Origin: Saccharothrix syringae
GTDB taxonomy: Bacteria; Actinomycetota; Actinomycetes; Mycobacteriales; Pseudonocardiaceae
Length of the DNA stretch: 64,000 nt
Direction: 5' to 3'
NCBI RefSeq assembly: GCF_009498035.1
Contig: NZ_CP034550.1
Location: forward strand, 1,488,001-1,552,000
Shown here: piece by piece, positions 34,801 to 43,986 of the stretch
Numbering within the stretch: position 1 is the first letter of the stretch
Layout of the letters: each line of letters opens with the position of its first letter
Program-made: the position numbers and the translations under genes
The notes under the pieces: generated by a model
Databases searched by the model: none
What the model was told of the DNA's origin: nothing
The model's input: only the letters and a program-made list of their open reading frames with translations

Positions 34801-36453
34801 GTGACCACAGCGCGCGAGCTCGCCGACGAGCTGCTGACCCTGGTGCTGGACGCCAACCCGGTGATGGCGACCCTGCTCGGCCTGCCCGGCTGGGACGACC
34901 GGCTGCCGGACCACGGCGCGGCCGGTGAGCGGGCGCTGCGGGCCCGCGCCCACGACGTCGCCCGCCGCGCCGAGGAGGGCGACGACGACCCGGTGACCCG
35001 CGCGGTGGTGGCGCAGCAGGCGTGGAGCCTGGTGCACCGCATCGACGCGAACCTGGTCGAGCACACCCACGCCGAGGGCCTGAACGCCCCGGTGGTGCTG
35101 CTGCTGGCCGCCCTGCCGCTGATCCGCCCAGCCGACGACGGCGCCCGCCGCGCCTACCTGACCCGGCTGGCCGCGTTACCCGGTTGCCTCGACGCCCTGG
35201 CCCGCAGGCAGCGCGAGTCCGCCCGCCGCCCGGTGCGGCACCTGGTGGCCTCCGCCATCGCCCGCCTCGACCGCTACCTCGCCCAGGGCAACGGCGCCGA
35301 GGACGACGACCCGCTGGCCGCGCCGCTGGCGGGCACGCCGCTGGCGGGCGAGTGCGCCGCGCTGCTGCGGGACGCCGTGCGCCCGGCCGTCGCCCGCTAC
35401 CGCGACTTCCTGGGCGCCGAGGTCCTGGACCGCGGCCGCGGCGAGGAGCAGCCCGGCCTGTGCTGGCTGCCCGACGGCGACCGGGTCTACGCGGCCCTGG
35501 TGCGCGTCCACACCACCACCGACCACAGCCCCGAGGAGCTGCACCGCACCGGCCTGGCGCTGGTGGAGGCGCTGGACCGCGAGTACGAGGAGGTCGGCGC
35601 GCGCGTGTTCGGCCCGGTCGGCGCCGCCGAGGTGCGCGCCCGCCTGCTGGCCGACCCGGGACTGCGGTGGCGCAGCGCCGCGGAGATGCTGCGGGAGGCC
35701 AGGCGGTCCGTCGCGCGGGCCGAGGCGGTCGCCGCCGACTGGTTCGGCACCCTGCCGCGGGGCCGGTGCGCGGTGGTGGAGGTGCCGGCGGCCGAGGCGC
35801 CCAACGCGCCGCTGGCCTACTACGTGGACCCGGCGATGGACGGTTCCCGGCCGGGCACCTACTTCGTCAACACCCACCTCGCCGAGCAGCGCGAGCGGTT
35901 CAGCGCCGAGGCCACCGCGTTCCACGAGGGCGTGCCGGGCCACCACTTCCAGATCGCGCTGGCCCAGCAGGTGGAGGACCTGCCGCTGCTGCGCCGCTTC
36001 GCCTCCATCGAGGCGTACCTGGAGGGCTGGGCGCTGTACTCGGAGCGCCTGGCCGACGAGATGGGCCTCTACAGCGACGACCTGACGCGGCTGGGGATGC
36101 TGTCGGGCGACTCGCTGCGCGCCGCCCGCCTGGTGGTCGACACCGGCCTGCACGCGCTGGGCTGGACCAGGCAGCAGGCCGTGGACTACCTGCGCGCCAA
36201 CGCGGTGATGCCGGACGTGGACATCTTCGCCGAGGTCGACCGGTACACCGAGAACCCCGCGCAGGCGCTGTCCTACATGGTCGGGCGGCTGGAGATCCAG
36301 CGCCTGCGCGGGAAGGCGGAGCGGTGCCTGGGCGACCGCTTCGACATCAGGGCCTTCCACGACCTGGTGCTGCGGGGCGGCCCGCTGCCGATGGCCGTGC
36401 TCGCCGACGTGGTCGACGGGTGGTGCGCGTCAGTCCTGGCGGTTGAGGACTGA
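34801..36453 (+). CDS. DUF885 family probable zinc metallopeptidase
   Basis: A 550-residue soluble protein. The metal site is the HEGVPGHHF motif near residue 378 with a downstream Glu in EAYLEGWALYSE, giving HExxxH-E type zinc ligands. DUF885 enzymes are mostly uncharacterised peptidases. GTG 34801 or GTG 34795 could start it. Its end overlaps the APC permease tail by 24 bases (convergent). Confidence 0.85.
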   Translation: MTTARELADELLTLVLDANPVMATLLGLPGWDDRLPDHGAAGERALRARAHDVARRAEEGDDDPVTRAVVAQQAWSLVHRIDANLVEHTHAEGLNAPVVLLLAALPLIRPADDGARRAYLTRLAALPGCLDALARRQRESARRPVRHLVASAIARLDRYLAQGNGAEDDDPLAAPLAGTPLAGECAALLRDAVRPAVARYRDFLGAEVLDRGRGEEQPGLCWLPDGDRVYAALVRVHTTTDHSPEELHRTGLALVEALDREYEEVGARVFGPVGAAEVRARLLADPGLRWRSAAEMLREARRSVARAEAVAADWFGTLPRGRCAVVEVPAAEAPNAPLAYYVDPAMDGSRPGTYFVNTHLAEQRERFSAEATAFHEGVPGHHFQIALAQQVEDLPLLRRFASIEAYLEGWALYSERLADEMGLYSDDLTRLGMLSGDSLRAARLVVDTGLHALGWTRQQAVDYLRANAVMPDVDIFAEVDRYTENPAQALSYMVGRLEIQRLRGKAERCLGDRFDIRAFHDLVLRGGPLPMAVLADVVDGWCASVLAVED

Positions 36454-37860
36454 CCTGCGCCTGCCGTAGCCGAAGTAGACGACCAGGCCGATGGCGAACC
36501 AGACGCCGAACCGCAGCCACGTCTCCGGCGCCAGGAAGGTGATCAGCCAGAGCGAGAACACCACGCCGATGACCGGCACGACGGGCATGCCGGGCGTCTT
36601 GAAGGTGCGCGGCAGGTCCGGCTGCTTGTACCGCAGCACGATCACCGCCACGCACACCACGACGAACGCCAGCAGGATGCCGATGTTGGTCAGCTCCGCG
36701 GCCTCGGCGATCGGCAGGAAGCCCGCGATGAGCGCGGACGCGACGCCCAGCACCCAGGTGATGCGCGTGGGCACGTGCTTGACCGGGTGGGTCTTGGCGA
36801 ACCAGCCGGGCAGCAGCCCGTCGCGGGACATCGAGTAGCCCACGCGCGCCGCGCCCATGAGGAAGGTGAACAGCACCGTGGTGATGCCCAGCACCGCGCC
36901 GACCGAGATGACGATGCCCAGCGCGGGCAGGCCGATGTCGACGAACGCCGAGGTGAACGCGCTCTCGGAGTCGACGTCCCGGTAGTTGACCATGCCGGTC
37001 AGCACCAGGCAGGCCAGCACGTAGAGCACCATGGACACGGCCAGCGAGTAGATGATCGCCTTGGGCATGTGCCGCTGCGAGTCCTTGGACTCCTCGGCGG
37101 CCGTGCTCATCGCGTCGTAGCCGAACACCGCGAAGAACACGGTGGCCGCGCCGGTGAACGCGCCGGACAGGCCGAACGGGAAGAACGGGTTGTAGTTGTC
37201 GGTGTCGATGTGGAACGCGCCGACGACGATCACCAGCAGCACCACGGCGACCTTGAGGTAGACCAGGGTGGTCTCGAACCGGGCCGCGTTCTTCATGCCC
37301 TGGTTGAGCACGAACGCGATCAGCAGGCACAGCAGCACGGCGAACAGGTTCACCTTGTAGCTGCCCGCCGCCACGCCGTCGCCCTCGGTGCCGGGCGCGC
37401 CGAGCATCCACACCGGCAGGTCGATGCCGAGCAGGCTGAGCAGTTCGTTGAAGTAGCCGCTGATGCCGATCGCCACCACGGCCACGATCGCGGTGTACTC
37501 CAGCAGCAGGTCCCAGCCGATGAACCAGCCGACGATCTCGCCGAGCACCGCGTAGCCGTAGGTGTAGGCCGAGCCGGCCCGGGGGATCAGGCCCGCGAAC
37601 TCGGCGTAGGAGAACGCGGCCGCGGCGCTCGCGATGCCCGCGAGGAGGAAGGAGATCAGCACGGCGGGGCCCGCGGTCTGGTTCGCCACGGCGCCGGCGA
37701 GCGAGAAGATGCCCGCCCCGATGATGCCGCCGACGCCGATCGCGGTGAGCTGCCAAAGGCCCAGCGTGCGGGTCAGCCCGGTCTTCTCCTCGCCGATCTG
37801 CTCGATGGGCTTGCGGCGGAACACCCCGCTGCCCTGGCCGAAGCCGCCTTGCACCGTCAT
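36430..37860 (-). CDS. APC-family cationic amino-acid permease
   Basis: A 476-residue transporter with about 12-14 helices. The family motif is LTAIGVGGIIGAGIFSLAG near residue 40; FAVFGYDAMSTAAEESKDSQRHMPKAI (two blocks) is the CAT-type loop, and RVGYSMSRDGLLPGWF is present. Similar proteins import arginine, lysine or branched substrates. An 8-base inverted repeat (37924-37931 and 37960-37967) lies in the divergent gap to the DsbA-like gene. Confidence 0.88.
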   Translation of the reverse strand: MTVQGGFGQGSGVFRRKPIEQIGEEKTGLTRTLGLWQLTAIGVGGIIGAGIFSLAGAVANQTAGPAVLISFLLAGIASAAAAFSYAEFAGLIPRAGSAYTYGYAVLGEIVGWFIGWDLLLEYTAIVAVVAIGISGYFNELLSLLGIDLPVWMLGAPGTEGDGVAAGSYKVNLFAVLLCLLIAFVLNQGMKNAARFETTLVYLKVAVVLLVIVVGAFHIDTDNYNPFFPFGLSGAFTGAATVFFAVFGYDAMSTAAEESKDSQRHMPKAIIYSLAVSMVLYVLACLVLTGMVNYRDVDSESAFTSAFVDIGLPALGIVISVGAVLGITTVLFTFLMGAARVGYSMSRDGLLPGWFAKTHPVKHVPTRITWVLGVASALIAGFLPIAEAAELTNIGILLAFVVVCVAVIVLRYKQPDLPRTFKTPGMPVVPVIGVVFSLWLITFLAPETWLRFGVWFAIGLVVYFGYGRRRSVLNRQD

Positions 37861-38013
37861 GCGCCAGCTCCCTCGATGGTCTTGGTGCGGCGAACCGTAC
37901 GCGCGCTGACCGCCACGGGGTTTGTCCGATCACACCACCGTGAAACCGCCTGTTTGTGCGATCGGACCGTTGATCGGGGGAACAAGCGGGCACCCGGGCG
38001 GGTTGACCGGGGC

Positions 38014-38619
38014 GTGCAGCTCGAAGTGTGGTCGGACGTGGTGTGCCCCTGGTGCTACGTGGGCAAGCGGAAGCTCGAACTCGCCCTGGAGCGGTGGGAC
38101 GGCGAGCCGGTGGACGTGGTGTGGCGGCCGTTCCAGCTCGACCCGCGCGCCGAGAACAGCGGTCGGCCGATGGTCGAGGTGCTGGCGGGGAAGTTCGGCG
38201 CGGACGGCGCGCGGCAGGCGCAGGCCCGGGTGACGGAGGTGGCCGCCTCCGTGGGGCTGGACTACGACCTGGCCCGGCAGGTCGAGGCGAACACCTTCGA
38301 GGCCCACGAGCTGCTGCTGCACGCGCGTGAGCAGGGCGTGCAGGGCGCGGTGGGCGAGCGGTTCTTCCGGGCCCACTTCACCGAGGGCGCCGACCTGGGC
38401 GACCGGGCCACCCTGGTCGGGCTGGCCGAGGAGGCGGGGCTGGCGGGCGCGGCGGACGCGCTGGCCGACGCCGACCTGGCCGACCGCCTGGAGCGGGAGC
38501 TGGCCGAGGGCCTGGCGATCGGCGTGCGGTCGGTGCCGACGTTCGTGGTGGGCAACCGCGGCGTCGCCGGCGCGCAGGACCCCGAGGTGCTGCTGGACCT
38601 GCTGCGCACCGGCGGCTGA
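38014..38619 (+). CDS. DsbA-family (FrnE-like) thiol oxidoreductase
   Basis: A 201-residue cytoplasmic thioredoxin-fold protein. The CxxC active site is in WSDVVCPWCYVGKRKLE near residue 12, and the cis-Pro loop is GVRSVPTFVVGN. Length and motifs fit the FrnE/2-hydroxychromene-isomerase-like branch (DSBA PF01323). GTG start; no signal peptide. Confidence 0.9.
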   Translation: MQLEVWSDVVCPWCYVGKRKLELALERWDGEPVDVVWRPFQLDPRAENSGRPMVEVLAGKFGADGARQAQARVTEVAASVGLDYDLARQVEANTFEAHELLLHAREQGVQGAVGERFFRAHFTEGADLGDRATLVGLAEEAGLAGAADALADADLADRLERELAEGLAIGVRSVPTFVVGNRGVAGAQDPEVLLDLLRTGG

Positions 38620-38638
38620 ACGCGGTTGCCGGGCGCGC

Positions 38639-39604
38639 CTAGCGGCTGAACACGATCTTGCCGGCGGTCTCGCCGTCGAGCATGGCGCGGAAGCCCTCCT
38701 CGGCGCGCTCCAGCGGCAGCTCGGCGCCGATCTGCGGGCGCAGGCCGTTGAGCTCGCAGAACGACAGCAGGTCGCGCAGCTCGTCGCGGGTGCCCATGGT
38801 CGAGCCGACCACGCGCAGCTGGAGGAAGAACACCCGCTGTAGTTCGGCCGCCGTGGCGTCACCGCTGGTGGCGCCGGAGATGACGATGATGCCGCCCGGC
38901 TTGAGCGACTTGACCGAGTGCGACCAGGTGGCCTTGCCGACGGTCTCGAACACGGCGTCCACCCGCTCGGGCAGGCGGGCGCCGGACTCGAAGGTGTCGT
39001 GCGCGCCCAGGCTCGCCGCCAGCGCCCGCTTCTCCTCCGACCGGCCGGTCACCCACACCCGGAAGCCCGCCGCGCGGCCGAGCTGGACCAGCGCCGTGGC
39101 CACGCCGCCCGAGGCGCCCTGGACCAGCATGGTCTGGCCGGGGCGCAGGCCCGACTTCACGAACAGCATCCGGTACGCGGTCAGCCACGCCGTGCCCATG
39201 CACGCCGCCTCGGCGAAGCTCAGCCCGGCGGGCTTGGGCAGCGCGTTGCGGGCCGGGACGACGACGTGGTCGGCGAACGTGCCCTGGTGCTTCTCGGTCA
39301 GCAGGGTGCGGCCGGGGTCCAGGGTCTCGTCGCCGGACCAGTCCGGGTCGCCGATCACCGAGTGCAGCACGACCTCGGTGCCGTCCTCCAGCACGCCCGC
39401 GCCGTCGCAGCCGAGGGTCATCGGGAACCGCTCGGCCTTGATGCCGACACCGCGCAGCGTCCACAGGTCGTGCATGTTCAGGCTGGCCGCCCGCACCGCC
39501 ACCCTCACCCAGCCCGGCGGGACCTCGGGGTCCGGTCGGTCGCCGACGCGCAGGGCGGCGATCGGGTCTTGCGGGCTCGGCTCGGCTGCGTAGACGGCGA
39601 ACAT
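38639..39604 (-). CDS. Zinc-type alcohol dehydrogenase/quinone oxidoreductase
   Basis: A 321-residue medium-chain dehydrogenase/reductase using NADPH. It has the MDR pattern SLNMHDLWTLRGVG, LGCDGAGVLEDG and the nucleotide loop VQGASGGVATALVQLGRAAG. The structural-zinc cysteine cluster is absent, as in quinone reductases. Substrate unknown. Converges on the DsbA-like gene with 19 bases between. Confidence 0.87.
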   Translation of the reverse strand: MFAVYAAEPSPQDPIAALRVGDRPDPEVPPGWVRVAVRAASLNMHDLWTLRGVGIKAERFPMTLGCDGAGVLEDGTEVVLHSVIGDPDWSGDETLDPGRTLLTEKHQGTFADHVVVPARNALPKPAGLSFAEAACMGTAWLTAYRMLFVKSGLRPGQTMLVQGASGGVATALVQLGRAAGFRVWVTGRSEEKRALAASLGAHDTFESGARLPERVDAVFETVGKATWSHSVKSLKPGGIIVISGATSGDATAAELQRVFFLQLRVVGSTMGTRDELRDLLSFCELNGLRPQIGAELPLERAEEGFRAMLDGETAGKIVFSR

Positions 39605-39672
39605 GCGGGCAACTTACCGAGTGGTAGCGGCCACCGTGCGGTGAAGCACGTCACCCGACTAGGCTCGGTGAC

Positions 39673-39912
39673 GTGGTCGAGACCTTCCAGCAGTGGTGGG
39701 ACGGGGTCGAGCTGTGGATGGCGCAGCTGGCCTTCCCCTTCCAGTTCGCCCTGCTCATGGGGGTGCTGCTGCCGCTGTGCCTGGGACTGGCCCGGCTGAT
39801 CGACCGGGTGGTGGACAACGCCTCGACCAGGTTCAACCCGGTGCCCAAGGTGCCGCCGAAGACCGTCGGGCGGGGCGAACCCGCCGAACCGGGCACGCGC
39901 GTCGGTTCGTAG
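39673..39912 (+). CDS. Small single-helix membrane protein, unknown function
   Basis: A 79-residue protein with one hydrophobic helix (LAFPFQFALLMGVLLPLCLGLARL, in two blocks, residues about 19-43) and a Pro-rich cytoplasmic tail. TAGGCT lies seven bases before the GTG. Eleven bases separate it from the ribonuclease gene, which has its own TAGGCT box. Confidence 0.75.
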   Translation: MVETFQQWWDGVELWMAQLAFPFQFALLMGVLLPLCLGLARLIDRVVDNASTRFNPVPKVPPKTVGRGEPAEPGTRVGS

Positions 39913-39922
39913 GCTCTCGAAC

Positions 39923-40369
39923 GTGACTCCCGCTCGTCGCCTGACCGTCGCGCTGCTCGGGCTGGTCGTCCTGGTCGTGGTCGGCTACTTCGCCAAGGAC
40001 GCGACCGACCCGGCACCCACGGGCACCACCCCGACCACGCGGACCTCGCAGGGCCCGGCCGACGTGCCGGGCGCGTCGTCCGGGCTGCCGGTGGAACGGC
40101 TGTCGCGGCTGCCCGAGCAGGTGCGGCAGACCTGGGAGCTGATCGAGCGCGGCGGGCCGTTCCCGTACCCGCGCAACGACGGCACGACGTTCCAGAACCG
40201 GGAGAAGCGGCTGCCCGGCAAGTCCGGCGACTACTACCGCGAGTACACCGTGCCCACGCCCGGCAGCGACGACCGCGGCCCGCGGCGCCTGGTCACCGGC
40301 TCGGCCGACGAGGTCTACTACACCGGTGACCACTACGCGTCGTTCGTCGTCGTGGACGTGACCGGGTGA
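39923..40369 (+). CDS. Secreted or membrane-tethered barnase-like ribonuclease (N1/T1/U2 family)
   Basis: A 148-residue guanine-preferring RNase. An N-terminal helix (residues 7-24) acts as signal or anchor, followed by a Pro/Thr spacer and the nuclease domain: PYPRNDGTTFQNREKRLP, catalytic Glu in YYREYTVPTP, Arg in RRLVTGS and His in YTGDHYASF, matching barnase Glu73/Arg87/His102. TAGGCT precedes the GTG by seven bases. The barstar gene overlaps its stop (GTGA), so inhibitor is made with the enzyme. Confidence 0.9.
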   Translation: MTPARRLTVALLGLVVLVVVGYFAKDATDPAPTGTTPTTRTSQGPADVPGASSGLPVERLSRLPEQVRQTWELIERGGPFPYPRNDGTTFQNREKRLPGKSGDYYREYTVPTPGSDDRGPRRLVTGSADEVYYTGDHYASFVVVDVTG

Positions 40370-40638
40370 GCACCTACCGGCACCACGTGCGGGCGGGCGC
40401 GCGCACCCGGCGGGAGGCCATCGCCGCGATCGCCGACGCGCTGGGGTTCCCCGACTGGTTCGGGCACAACCTCGACGCCCTCCACGACAGCCTGACCGAC
40501 CTGTCGTGGCTGCCCGAGGGCGAGCACGTGCTGGTGTGGGAGGGCGGTGTGCCGGAGGTCGAGGCGGTGCTGGCCGACGCCGCCGCGCGGACCGCGGAGC
40601 TGGGCGGCCGCGTGCTGACCGTCGTGTACACCGACTGA
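40366..40638 (+). CDS. Barstar-family RNase inhibitor
   Basis: A 90-residue cytoplasmic inhibitor that would cap the active site of the adjacent RNase. Family pattern: TRREAIAAIADALGFPDWFGHNLDALHDSLTDL (two blocks), with the Asp/Trp/Asn residues that contact barnase, and a C-terminal LTVVYTD strand. Translationally coupled to the RNase gene. Confidence 0.92.
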   Translation: MSTYRHHVRAGARTRREAIAAIADALGFPDWFGHNLDALHDSLTDLSWLPEGEHVLVWEGGVPEVEAVLADAAARTAELGGRVLTVVYTD

Positions 40639-40643
40639 GCGAC

Positions 40644-40688
40644 ACCGCCCCGCCTCGTCCTGCGAGGGACCCTCACGTCCGGGGCGGT
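40644..40688 (+). terminator. terminator after barstar
   Basis: 9-bp arms accgccccg (40644-40652) and cggggcggt (40680-40688) enclose a second small hairpin (cctcg/cgagg). Confidence 0.45.
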
Positions 40689-40737
40689 CGCCGCCCGTAA
40701 GGCCGTCGCGCGGCGCGACCGAGCGCACCGGCCGGTC

Positions 40738-41514
40738 CTAGTCCCCGGTCGGCACCCAGGACGGCTTGCGCTTGCCGACGAACGCGGCGATGCCCTCCTG
40801 GCCCTCGGGGCCGCCGAAGTGCCGCGCGGACAGCTCCAGCATGTCGGCGAACACCCCGCCGAGGTCGTTCGACCGGGGCTCGCGCAGCATCCGCTTGGTC
40901 GCGGCCAGGGCGCCGGGCGCGCCCAGGGCCAGCATGTCGGTGTAGCGGGTGACCTCGGCGTCGAGCCCGTCGGCGGGCACCGCGGAGTTGATCAGCCCGA
41001 TGGCGGCGGCGCGCGGGGCGGTGAACGTCTCGCCGGTCAGGAACAGCTCGTGCGCGGCGCGGGGGAGCAGGCGCGGGAGCACGGTCACCGAGATCACCGC
41101 GGGCACCACGCCGATGCGGACCTCGCTGAACGCGAACGTGGCGGTGTCCACCGCGACCGCGATGTCGCACGCGGCGACCAGGCCGACGCCGCCCGCGCGG
41201 GCCGGGCCGGCCAGGCGGGCGACCACGGGCTTGGGGCTGGTCCACAGCCGCTCCAGGATGGCGGGGAACTCGTTGACCCCCTGCCGGTCGGCGCTCGCGC
41301 CGCCCGCCTCCTTCAGGTCCATGCCCGAGCAGAACACCGGTCCGGTGTGGCTGATCACGAGCACGCGCACGGAGTCGTCGGCCGCGGCGGCGTCCAGGTG
41401 CGCGGTCAGCTCGGCGCGCAGCTGCCGGGACAGGGCGTTGCGGTTGTGGGGGGAGTCCAGCGTGATCGTCGCGATGCCACGCCGCACCTCGTAGTGGACC
41501 AGCTCTTCTGCCAT
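40738..41514 (-). CDS. Enoyl-CoA hydratase/isomerase family protein
   Basis: A 258-residue crotonase. It has the oxyanion-hole segments HNRNALSRQL and VFCSGMDLKEAGG, and the second half ARAGGVGLVAACDIAVAVDTA. The usual catalytic Glu pair region reads FSEVRIGVVPAVIS, so hydratase activity is plausible. Acts in fatty-acid or branched-chain acyl-CoA breakdown; substrate unknown. ATG 41514 chosen; GTG/ATG at 41523 possible. Confidence 0.88.
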   Translation of the reverse strand: MAEELVHYEVRRGIATITLDSPHNRNALSRQLRAELTAHLDAAAADDSVRVLVISHTGPVFCSGMDLKEAGGASADRQGVNEFPAILERLWTSPKPVVARLAGPARAGGVGLVAACDIAVAVDTATFAFSEVRIGVVPAVISVTVLPRLLPRAAHELFLTGETFTAPRAAAIGLINSAVPADGLDAEVTRYTDMLALGAPGALAATKRMLREPRSNDLGGVFADMLELSARHFGGPEGQEGIAAFVGKRKPSWVPTGD

Positions 41515-41533
41515 GGGCCGCACTCTACGGTCG

Positions 41534-41557
41534 CGCCCGGCCCGTCACCGCCGGGCG
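41534..41557 (-). terminator. putative terminator of the sulfur operon
   Basis: 8-bp arms (41534-41541 with 41550-41557) and an 8-base loop, 30 bases after the CbiX stop. Confidence 0.4.
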
Positions 41558-41585
41558 GCCCGACCCACCGGCCGAGCCCGACCCG

Positions 41586-42320
41586 TCAGGCGGTGCGCGC
41601 CACCGGCACGTCGCACAGCGCCGAGGTGTAGCGGTGCAGCACCAGTTCCGCCACCTCGGGGTCCGCGCCCAGCGGCGGCGCGACCACGGCGTCCGGGCCG
41701 GCCAGCCGCGTGACCCGGTCCGGCAGGAAGCCGGGCGCGAGGAACCACGACGCCACGGCGATGCGCTCGGCCCCGCGCGCCCGCAGCCGCCCGACCGCGG
41801 TCGGCACGTCGGGCGCCGCCGAGGCCGCGAACGCCGCCTCCACCCCGGCCCAGCCCGCGCCCGCCGCCCACCGGGCCGCGATCGAGGACACCAGCGCGTT
41901 GGCCGGCCCGTGGGAGGAACCGGCACCCGCCAGCACCACCCCCAGGGACCGGTCGCCCGACCGCACGCCCACCGAGGCCAGCCGCCGCAGGGCGGCCGAC
42001 TCCAGGCGCGGGTCCGGGCCGAGCACGTCGGCGATGGTCACGTCCAGGTCGGGCAGCCGGGCGTCGGCCACCGCGCCCGGCACGTCGACCCGCGCGTGGA
42101 ACGCCCGGCCCAGCAGCAGCGGCACCACCACGGCCGAGCGGTGGCCGTCCGCGCGCACCGAGCGCAGCACGTCGCCCAGCAGCGGCACGGACAGGTCCAG
42201 GAACGAGCCCCGCACGTCCAGCTCCGGCCGCAGCGCCCGCACCACGTCCAGCAGGGCGTGCACGGTCGCCGCGGACCGGGGGTCGCGGCTGCCGTGCGCC
42301 ACCGCCACCAGCGCGGTCAC
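41586..42320 (-). CDS. CbiX/SirB-type sirohydrochlorin chelatase
   Basis: A 244-residue class II chelatase with two CbiX halves: VAVAHGSRDPRSAATVHAL with the metal-binding His at the N-terminus, and VVLAGAGSSHGPAN ... ERIAVASWFLAPGFLPDRV in the second half. It inserts Fe2+ (or Co2+) into sirohydrochlorin; placed last in a sulfite-reductase operon it most likely makes the sirohaem of Sir. Coupled to the permease by GTGA. Confidence 0.88.
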   Translation of the reverse strand: MTALVAVAHGSRDPRSAATVHALLDVVRALRPELDVRGSFLDLSVPLLGDVLRSVRADGHRSAVVVPLLLGRAFHARVDVPGAVADARLPDLDVTIADVLGPDPRLESAALRRLASVGVRSGDRSLGVVLAGAGSSHGPANALVSSIAARWAAGAGWAGVEAAFAASAAPDVPTAVGRLRARGAERIAVASWFLAPGFLPDRVTRLAGPDAVVAPPLGADPEVAELVLHRYTSALCDVPVARTA

Positions 42321-43189
42321 AGCGCACCCGTCAGACCGCGGGCCCGCAGCACCGCGCGCTCCAGCGGCCGGAACACCAGCAGCTCGATGCCCACGCCGAC
42401 CAGCAGGATCAGGAAGATCGCCGCGATGACCATGGAGATGTCGTTGAGCGACGAGCCGTTGTGCAGGTACTGCCCCAGGCCCTCGCCGAGCTGCGGCGAG
42501 GTGGCGATGATCTCCGCCGCCATCAGCGAGCGCCAGGAGAACGCCCAGCCCTGCTTGAGCCCGGCCAGGTAGCCCGGCAGGGCGGCGGGCAGCAGGATGT
42601 GCCGGGCCGAGGCCAGGCGACCCGCGCCCAGCGCCTGCCCGACCCGCGGCAGCAGCGGCGGGATCTGGTCCACGCCCGCCACCAGGCCGTTGGCGATCGA
42701 CGGGACCGAGCCCATCAGCACCACGAAGTAGATGGTGGCGGGCGTCGCGCCGAACCACAGGATGCCCGCGGGCACCCACGCCACCGACGGCAGCGACTGC
42801 AACCCGGTCAGCAGCGAGCCGATGGCCGCCCGCACCACGCGCACCTTGGCGATGAGCAGCCCCAGCGGCGTGGCGATGACCACGGCGGTGAGGAAGCCGA
42901 GCACCGCGCGGTGCACCGAGGTCCACAGCACCTCCACCGCGCGGCCGGTCTCGATCGCCTCGGCCACCGAGCCCCACACGGTCGCGGGTGCGGGGAGCTG
43001 GTACTCCGGCCAGAGCGCCAGCGCCCACAGCAGCTGCCACACGCCCAGCAGCAGGGCGAACGCGATCAGCGGCGGCACGGCGGTGCGCAGGAACCGCTTC
43101 CACGGCGAGGGCCGCTGCTCCTGCGAGGGCGCGTCCAGCGCGTCGAGGCCGGCGCCGACGGCCGCCAGGTCGGTGTCAAGCCGCGGCAT
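42317..43189 (-). CDS. ABC transporter permease (SsuC/TauC-type)
   Basis: A 290-residue inner-membrane permease with about six helices. The EAA loop is visible as ALGAGRLASARHILLPAALPGYLAGLKQGWA (two blocks). Homologues carry sulfonates, taurine or nitrate. Its start overlaps the ATPase gene by 14 bases. With the neighbouring ATPase and lipoprotein it forms one importer. Confidence 0.9.
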   Translation of the reverse strand: MPRLDTDLAAVGAGLDALDAPSQEQRPSPWKRFLRTAVPPLIAFALLLGVWQLLWALALWPEYQLPAPATVWGSVAEAIETGRAVEVLWTSVHRAVLGFLTAVVIATPLGLLIAKVRVVRAAIGSLLTGLQSLPSVAWVPAGILWFGATPATIYFVVLMGSVPSIANGLVAGVDQIPPLLPRVGQALGAGRLASARHILLPAALPGYLAGLKQGWAFSWRSLMAAEIIATSPQLGEGLGQYLHNGSSLNDISMVIAAIFLILLVGVGIELLVFRPLERAVLRARGLTGAL

Positions 43190-43964
43190 GACCGCTGATC
43201 ACCTCTCGCAGGTGGCCGGTGATGTCGCCGATGAGCGCGGCCTCGTCGCCGGTGGTGGTGTCCCACTCGCGCACCACGCGGCCGGGCCGCGAGGACAGCA
43301 GCACCACCCGCTGGCCCAGGCGCACGGCCTCGCGCACGTCGTGGGTGACGAACAGGATCGCGGTGTTGGTCTCCCGCCACACCCGCACCAGCTCCGCCTG
43401 GAGCACGTCGCGGGTGATGGCGTCCAGCGCGGCGAACGGCTCGTCCATCAGCAGCAGGCCGGGCGTGCCCTCCTCGGCGCTGCCCAGCGTGGAGGCCAGG
43501 GCGCGGGCCAGGGCCACGCGCTGCCGCATGCCGCCGGACAGCTCGTGCGGCCGCTTGTGCCCGGCCCCGACCAGGCGCACCAGCGACAGCAGCTCGTTGG
43601 CCTTCTCCCGGCGCGGGCCGCGCTTGAGGCCCGCGAGCCGCAGCGGCAGCTCCACGTTGCGCACCGCGGTCAGCCACGGCATCAGCGCGGCCTCCTGGAA
43701 CATCACCGCGGGGCGCGAGGTGGCCAGTTCGATGCGGCCCGCGGTGGGCGCGTCCAGCCCGGCGACCAGGTTCAGCAGGGTCGACTTGCCGCAGCCGGAC
43801 GCGCCCAGCAGGCACACGAACTCGCCCGGCGCGACCCGCAGGTCCACCCCGTCGAGGGCGACGACGGCCGAGGGGCCGTGGCCGAACGCCTTGCGGACGT
43901 CGGTCAGCGTCACGGCGACGTCCGCGGTGGACCGGGCCGTCGCGGGTTCGAGCGTGGAGGTCAT
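43176..43964 (-). CDS. ABC transporter ATP-binding protein (SsuB-type)
   Basis: A 262-residue ATPase. Walker A GASGCGKSTLL near residue 55, signature LSGGMRQRVALARALA, Walker B LLLMDEPFAALD and the switch His in FVTHDVREAV are all present. Energises the sulfonate/sulfate-type importer of this operon. Confidence 0.94.
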   Translation of the reverse strand: MTSTLEPATARSTADVAVTLTDVRKAFGHGPSAVVALDGVDLRVAPGEFVCLLGASGCGKSTLLNLVAGLDAPTAGRIELATSRPAVMFQEAALMPWLTAVRNVELPLRLAGLKRGPRREKANELLSLVRLVGAGHKRPHELSGGMRQRVALARALASTLGSAEEGTPGLLLMDEPFAALDAITRDVLQAELVRVWRETNTAILFVTHDVREAVRLGQRVVLLSSRPGRVVREWDTTTGDEAALIGDITGHLREVISGHAAA

Positions 43965-43986
43965 GGTGTGCCTGCCTTCCTCGCGC

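Noticed and set aside
39923..40638. Barnase-barstar pair as a polymorphic-toxin or contact-dependent system
   Set aside because: No delivery domain, WXG100 or RHS-repeat sequence is attached or nearby; a simple secreted RNase with inhibitor explains it.
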